A stretch of DNA of 9,702 nucleotides from Chloroflexota bacterium (GTDB lineage: Bacteria > Chloroflexota > Ktedonobacteria > Ktedonobacterales > JACDGC01). The notes below the pieces were generated by a model, which saw nothing but the letters and a program-made list of their open reading frames with translations, was not told the origin of the DNA and ran no database searches. Position numbers and translations under genes: made by a program. This document shows positions 6,846 to 9,702 of the stretch, piece after piece; positions within the stretch are counted from its first letter, which is position 1; each line of letters begins with the position of its first letter. Location: NCBI GenBank assembly GCA_021812265.1, contig JAKAOI010000053.1, positions 1-9,702 of the forward strand. The letters are read 5' to 3'.

Positions 6846-7216
6846 TTATACGTCTCCCCTTTCAGCAGCGTTTAATAAAACGCTGATCAAGCTTCGACGC
6901 ATCATGCGTAATGAAACAGATTGTCATGTAGTATGCGATTGTTTCATGTGCTGCCTTACTGTCTTGTAGAAATATTCATCGGCAAAAATTTTGTAAAAGT
7001 AAGCGCTATATCAAAAATATTCCACAAGATGGCTCCTTAAGCCCAAAAGACTTTGTTTTTTCTCCAAAAAATATTCAAATTAGATGACTATTGCCCCTAA
7101 TGATCGGTAATTCATATCGTGTATCATTGTTTGTGACGGAAGTTACCGAAACAAGATGTTTCACCAGTAACCCCGTTTTGTTGGTAAACTGCATACAGTC
7201 ATGGAGGACAAACACT
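6846..7216. other. Divergent intergenic region between the acidic protein gene and fliP
   Basis: About 370 AT-rich bases separate two genes pointing apart, so it should carry two promoters; I found no pair of boxes close enough to consensus to name. It contains the 6866-6885 hairpin on the left. On the right is a composite inverted repeat in the fliP leader: GAAACA 7148-7153 with TGTTTC 7157-7162, and outer arms GTTAC 7142-7146 with GTAAC 7167-7171. No further gene is seen. Confidence 0.5.
6866..6885 (-). promoter_or_regulatory. Hairpin just upstream of the acidic protein's ribosome binding site
   Basis: A perfect 8-bp inverted repeat, CAGCGTTT (6866-6873) and AAACGCTG (6878-6885), encloses a four-base loop. 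On the minus strand it ends 5 bases before AGGGGAG (6860-6854). Its loop and flanks (TTTTATT on the minus strand) resemble the hairpin in front of the infC ribosome binding site. Confidence 0.5.
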
Positions 7217-8029
7217 ATGCGCGATATTGTCAGGATGACATATTTCCGCCATCTTAAAACAGCTTCCGCAGGCGCTTTTTTTGCATTGACGCTATTGCTC
7301 AGCGGGTGTTCCGTAAACGCCGGAACATCTAATACGCAAGGTATGCAGCTTGCCATCAATACTCAAAACACAGCAGCTTCCGCGGCCAGTTCCACTGGAG
7401 GGAGCACAAGCACACCGCTGGAGCTGCTGCTGCTTATTACTGTATTAAGTTTAGCGCCATCTATTATTATGATGGTTACCGGATTTACCAGAATTTTAAT
7501 TGTGCTTTCTTTTTTACGCACAGGTCTTGGAGCGCAACAAGTCCCGCCAAACCAAGTTATAGTAGGATTAGCGTTATTTTTAACAGTGTTTGTTATGGCG
7601 CCTACTTGGGAACAAATTAACAATACCGCTTTAACTCCCTATAGTAACGGAACTATTTCAGCGCAAACCGCGCTGGATCGCGCGCAAACTCCATTAAGGG
7701 ATTTTATGTTCCGCCAAACACGGGAAAAAGATCTTTCGTTATTTGTTTATCTTGCAAAAACCCCACTGCCTAAAACACAGGCCGATGTGCCGACATTTGT
7801 ATTAATTCCAGCGTTTATCGTCAGTGAAATAAAAACAGCGTTTGAAATGGGTTTTATTATATTGCTGCCATTTGCTATTATCGATTTGGTTGTTTCAACA
7901 TCACTTATGTCCTTAGGTATGCTGATGCTGTCACCTACGGTAATATCTTTGCCATTTAAATTGTTATTATTTATTTTGGTAGATGGCTGGGGATTGGTTA
8001 TCCGTTCTTTAATAGTCAGTTTCCACTAA
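7217..8029 (+). CDS. fliP: FliP, flagellar type III export-gate protein
   Basis: FliP is an inner-membrane part of the flagellar type III export gate, forming a ring with FliQ and FliR. The start is the ATG at 7217 with GGAGG 9 bases upstream; an upstream in-frame TTG at 7091 would add 42 residues with no ribosome site and no family likeness. The 270-residue product has a hydrophobic N-terminal signal (about 13-30) ending in LLSGC, a lipobox with Cys31. Then comes a Ser/Thr/Asn-rich linker (32-66) and the conserved FliP core: [85 protein letters not shown], and [22 protein letters not shown]. Signal peptides are known in FliP, but a lipoprotein-type site is unusual. No fliQ, fliR, flhB or other flagellar gene is in view, and a terminator closes the gene. 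The core is full length, so it is probably functional if partners exist elsewhere. Confidence 0.95.
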   Translation: MRDIVRMTYFRHLKTASAGAFFALTLLLSGCSVNAGTSNTQGMQLAINTQNTAASAASSTGGSTSTPLELLLLITVLSLAPSIIMMVTGFTRILIVLSFLRTGLGAQQVPPNQVIVGLALFLTVFVMAPTWEQINNTALTPYSNGTISAQTALDRAQTPLRDFMFRQTREKDLSLFVYLAKTPLPKTQADVPTFVLIPAFIVSEIKTAFEMGFIILLPFAIIDLVVSTSLMSLGMLMLSPTVISLPFKLLLFILVDGWGLVIRSLIVSFH

Positions 8030-8105
8030 CACTTAAACCATAGCTGCAAAATTTACTATAACCAGTTTATGATATATCAAAAATATTTTTTCCATTCGAT
8101 GAGAC

Positions 8106-8157
8106 TATGCCGTGCGCAGATATGTTTTGCGCACGGCATAACCAATTTTTGATTTTT
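8106..8157 (+). terminator. Rho-independent terminator of fliP
   Basis: A perfect 13-bp stem pairs 8106-8118 (TATGCCGTGCGCA) with 8128-8140 around a 9-base loop. On the plus strand it is followed by ACCAATTTTTGATTTTT. It lies 76 bases past the fliP stop and shows that fliP is the last gene of its transcript. Because the hairpin is symmetric it may also slow transcripts from the convergent lipoprotein gene, but that side lacks a T-run. Confidence 0.85.
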
Positions 8158-8162
8158 CTTGA

Positions 8163-8831
8163 TTAAGCGGCAGGAGCAGTAATCGCAGCAGCAGTATTCC
8201 AGTTGGAATATGTAATAGTAATTGTGCTGGAATTTGATGATGCAATAACTGCTTTTACTGGGTAATAATCGCTTTGCCTAACCCACAAATCATCGGTAGA
8301 TGATATTCCGCTGCTGGTAAATGTTCCTTTTAAATGCCAGCAAACATACCCATTAACAGTGTCAGAACCAACCAAAGTCAAATTTTGCAGTGGATTTATT
8401 GTTTTATATTGCTGCATATCTTGCTGAAAAGCAGCCACTGTAGAACTGCCGCTGGGTATCGACATCCAATTTGAGCCAACTTTTAAATAAAAGCCAGTAG
8501 GCAGTAATATTGCGGCGGTTTGCATACCATTCGGCATAGTCATCTGTATTTCCATCTCAAGCGGATTGAACGCAATTTCTCCGGTTGTATTTGTTGTTCC
8601 TTGTGGTGTCTGGATTATTTCATTAAAATTAAAATCTTTTAATGTTGAATATGTGCTCGTCGTCGATTGGAAAATTGTACTCGCGGAAGGTGTACTGGCA
8701 GATGAACCATTTCCCTTATTTCCTGTCGAGGAATTTGAGGAATTCGGTGAGCTTGAACTGCCGCATGCGGCAATTGACAAAATACTCAATGCAATAACCG
8801 AAACCGCCATTATTTTTTTTGTGAATTTCAT
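8163..8831 (-). CDS. Secreted lipoprotein, LppX/LolA-like fold suspected
   Basis: The 222-residue product starts MKFTKKIMAV, with a positively charged N-region, a hydrophobic stretch (7-20) and the lipobox SIAAC, giving lipidated Cys23. A low-complexity Ser/Asn/Gly linker (24-52) tethers the domain to the membrane. The remaining 170 residues look like a beta-rich domain: STYSTLKDFNFNEIIQ, then EMEIQMTMPNGMQ, LPTGFYLKVGSNWMSIPS, VNGYVCWHLKGTF, DDLWVRQSDYYPVKAVI. The alternating pattern, with 'phi-x-phi' strands about an averaged quantity followed by 'W-R-x-x-x-YYPVK', fits LppX/LprG/LolA-type lipid-binding lipoproteins common in Actinobacteria and Chloroflexota; this is by pattern, not a search. 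The start is the ATG at 8831, though the nearest ribosome-site-like AAGG is about 14 bases away, further than usual. It is convergent with fliP and its upstream side faces the origin-like region. Confidence 0.85.
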   Translation of the reverse strand: MKFTKKIMAVSVIALSILSIAACGSSSSPNSSNSSTGNKGNGSSASTPSASTIFQSTTSTYSTLKDFNFNEIIQTPQGTTNTTGEIAFNPLEMEIQMTMPNGMQTAAILLPTGFYLKVGSNWMSIPSGSSTVAAFQQDMQQYKTINPLQNLTLVGSDTVNGYVCWHLKGTFTSSGISSTDDLWVRQSDYYPVKAVIASSNSSTITITYSNWNTAAAITAPAA

Positions 8832-9112
8832 ATTGAGGCTGCCATCCTTTCAAAATCGGAAATCAAATTTTGGATTCATGGATATGCTTTAAACACGGCA
8901 GTTTTGCTAGTATCATGATAAGAGCGTTTGTGAACGCATCTGTATTAAGATTCTGATGAATGCAAAAACGGCCTGGATTAAATCCACATCACACATCAAG
9001 CGCCACACACATGACGCATATGATATATTCAGACTATCATAGAAACAGATTTTTATCTGTCACATACTTCATAGTATAAAAGTTATCTGAATCACAGAAG
9101 CCTAATGTACAT

Positions 9113-9140
9113 ATATTTGGCAGGGAATTTTGCCAAATAT
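9113..9140. repeat. 10-bp perfect inverted repeat at the left of the origin region
   Basis: ATATTTGGCA at 9113-9122 pairs with TGCCAAATAT at 9131-9140 across an 8-base spacer. On the plus strand AAACTTTTTA follows, making it a poor terminator at best. It lies 17 bases left of the first DnaA-box-like site and could be a protein-binding palindrome. Confidence 0.5.
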
Positions 9141-9156
9141 AAACTTTTTACCCCAT

Positions 9157-9165
9157 TTATCCGCA
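9157..9165 (+). promoter_or_regulatory. DnaA box (TTATCCGCA)
   Basis: One base from the consensus TTATCCACA, on the plus strand. It is the leftmost box of the cluster. Confidence 0.65.
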
Positions 9166-9238
9166 TACTACATTCCAATACCATTTTTTTAAGACGCATC
9201 CCATAAATTACCAAAAACACGGCGTTATAAACATGCTT

Positions 9239-9269
9239 ATATCCACATTGTGGATAATTATGTGGATAT
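9239..9269. promoter_or_regulatory. Cluster of three DnaA boxes, one perfect
   Basis: ATATCCACA at 9239-9247 (plus, one mismatch), TGTGGATAA at 9249-9257 (minus, perfect TTATCCACA) and TGTGGATAT at 9261-9269 (minus, one mismatch) are packed within 31 bases. The first two face each other and the third repeats the second's direction. This is the densest DnaA-binding spot in the window. Confidence 0.87.
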
Positions 9270-9341
9270 GTTTATATAGCCGAGAAACGATTTGCCACAC
9301 GATAACGCCGATAGTTTTCGTACACATGTATTGTTGGTAAC

Positions 9342-9399
9342 TTTGGATAACATCTGTGACGGTGTGGATATATTTGCTCTATAAAAATAACTATCCACA
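9342..9399. promoter_or_regulatory. Three spaced DnaA boxes
   Basis: TTTGGATAA at 9342-9350 (minus), TGTGGATAT at 9363-9371 (minus) and CTATCCACA at 9391-9399 (plus) are each one base from consensus. The last two lie inside a 10-bp inverted repeat (GGTGTGGATA 9361-9370 with TATCCACACC 9392-9401), so they face each other symmetrically. Confidence 0.75.
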
Positions 9400-9485
9400 C
9401 CACAAAAAATATATCCCGCTTTATCAAATATTTTTCCACCCGATATATACAAAACATTCTGAGGAAAACAGCGGATTCAAAGCTG

Positions 9486-9524
9486 TTATACACAGTTTCC
9501 ACAGCCCTATTATTACTACTTCTA
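9486..9524 (+). promoter_or_regulatory. DnaA-trio basal unwinding element
   Basis: Two abutting boxes in the same direction, TTATACACA (9486-9494, one mismatch) and GTTTCCACA (9495-9503, two mismatches), are followed by GCCC (9504-9507). Then come six triplets CTA-TTA-TTA-CTA-CTT-CTA (9507-9524, first C shared). On the opposite strand, read 3' to 5', they are GAT-AAT-AAT-GAT-GAA-GAT, all fitting the published DnaA-trio pattern 3'-[G/A]A[T/A]-5'. In B. subtilis such triplets next to a DnaA box and GC cluster guide a DnaA filament onto single-stranded DNA and open the duplex. Here the opening would proceed to the right. Confidence 0.8.
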
Positions 9525-9566
9525 ATATATCTATATCTAAGATATTATTTTAGTCTTATTAAGACT
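9525..9566. other. AT-rich unwinding stretch beside the DnaA-trios
   Basis: These 42 bases contain only a handful of G or C, directly right of the triplets, where duplex melting is expected. A short inverted repeat, AGTCTT 9552-9557 with AAGACT 9561-9566, closes it. The role is inferred from position. Confidence 0.6.
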
Positions 9567-9583
9567 TGTGGATATGCGGATAA
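9567..9583 (-). promoter_or_regulatory. Two overlapping DnaA boxes right of the unwinding stretch
   Basis: TGTGGATAT (9567-9575) and TGCGGATAA (9575-9583) both read on the minus strand, each one base from consensus, sharing one base. They point back towards the AT-rich stretch, so it is flanked by boxes on both sides. Confidence 0.72.
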
Positions 9584-9632
9584 CACAAATGGATATCTGT
9601 TTCGTATTTTATGAGATTGTAAGAGATATACG

Positions 9633-9666
9633 TAAAACAATATCAATACTATTTCTTATTGTTTTA
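9633..9666. repeat. 10-bp perfect inverted repeat near the right edge
   Basis: TAAAACAATA at 9633-9642 pairs with TATTGTTTTA at 9657-9666 with 14 bases between. It could be an operator or the leader hairpin of a gene starting past the window. No T-run follows on the plus strand (ATCATTCGC), so it is unlikely to be a terminator in that direction. Confidence 0.5.
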
Positions 9667-9702
9667 TCATTCGCACAAAATATGCAGTAGCGTTGTTTTT
9701 GC

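Larger units (their letters stand above)
8832..9702. other. oriC: Probable chromosomal replication origin (oriC) region
   Basis: No gene is present in these 870 AT-rich bases. They contain about eleven 9-mers within one or two bases of the DnaA box TTATCCACA, one of them perfect, on both strands between 9157 and 9583. A box-GC cluster-triplet arrangement at 9486-9524 matches the DnaA-trio unwinding element, and an AT-rich tract (9525-9565) follows. The stretch 8832-9156 has no box; it holds a small hairpin (GCGTT 8934-8938 with AACGC 8943-8947) and a 10-bp inverted repeat at 9113-9140. The housekeeping neighbours favour a chromosome rather than a plasmid origin. dnaA is expected nearby, possibly past the right edge, but cannot be seen. 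Origin activity is inferred from architecture. Confidence 0.85.

Noticed and set aside
7091..7216. N-terminal extension of fliP from a TTG at 7091
   Set aside because: No ribosome binding site there, no family likeness, and the ATG at 7217 has a clear GGAGG and begins a proper signal sequence.
9113..9150. Inverted repeat followed by CTTTTT as a plus-strand terminator
   Set aside because: No plus-strand gene ends nearby, the stem is AT-rich, and the T-run is interrupted and offset.
9258..9553. Three 64-76 codon frames inside the origin-like region
   Set aside because: Their composition follows the AT-rich DnaA-box DNA, no ribosome binding sites fit, and they lie over the unwinding element.
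1..9702. CRISPR array, insertion sequence, prophage or defence system
   Set aside because: No regularly spaced repeats, transposase, integrase, terminal repeats or defence-type protein motifs were seen on either strand.

Overview
This window reads as an ordinary bacterial chromosome of moderate-to-low GC content (estimated by eye, not counted). It carries nine convincing protein genes, several intrinsic terminators and, at its right end, what looks like a chromosomal replication origin. I see no transposon, prophage, CRISPR array, tRNA or rRNA. The taxonomic signal is weak. The mix of a lipobox-anchored LppX/LolA-like lipoprotein, a small acidic protein with a 'GFTWEEGIRLILFREHL' core and a GH57 enzyme makes me think loosely of Chloroflexota, possibly Ktedonobacteria-like, but this rests on remembered resemblance and is low confidence.

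Layout. From 1 to 1182, two minus-strand genes (an A-type iron-sulfur carrier followed by a four-helix membrane protein) end in a very strong terminator at 1-49. From 1183 to 1616 there is a divergent intergenic region with a near-consensus sigma70-type promoter at 1530-1558. That promoter serves a plus-strand set: a GH57 alpha-amylase-like enzyme, a DUF1611 P-loop protein translationally coupled to it by an ATGA overlap, and purH 68 bases further on. PurH converges on infC (minus strand), with an infC terminator between them. infC begins at an ATT codon at 6260 and has two hairpins in its leader. Upstream of it, on the same strand, is a 100-residue acidic protein of unknown function. Divergent from that is fliP (plus strand), whose N-terminus looks like a lipoprotein signal; it ends in a good terminator. 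A minus-strand lipoprotein gene follows at 8163-8831.

The last 870 bases (8832-9702) hold no gene. They contain about eleven DnaA-box-like 9-mers, including one perfect TTATCCACA, and at 9486-9524 an arrangement of two DnaA boxes, a short GC cluster and six consecutive DnaA-trio triplets, followed by an AT-rich stretch. This matches the basal unwinding element described in Bacillus subtilis and other bacteria, so the region is best read as oriC. dnaA is probably nearby, perhaps just beyond the right edge.

How the genes fit together. Most are housekeeping functions near the origin (purine synthesis, translation initiation, iron-sulfur maturation) and do not form one pathway. The less ordinary points are the GH57-DUF1611 coupling, infC without rpmI and rplT, a lone fliP without fliQ or fliR, an extra C-terminal CxCGH on the iron-sulfur carrier, and similar hairpins just upstream of the ribosome binding sites of infC and the acidic 100-residue gene.
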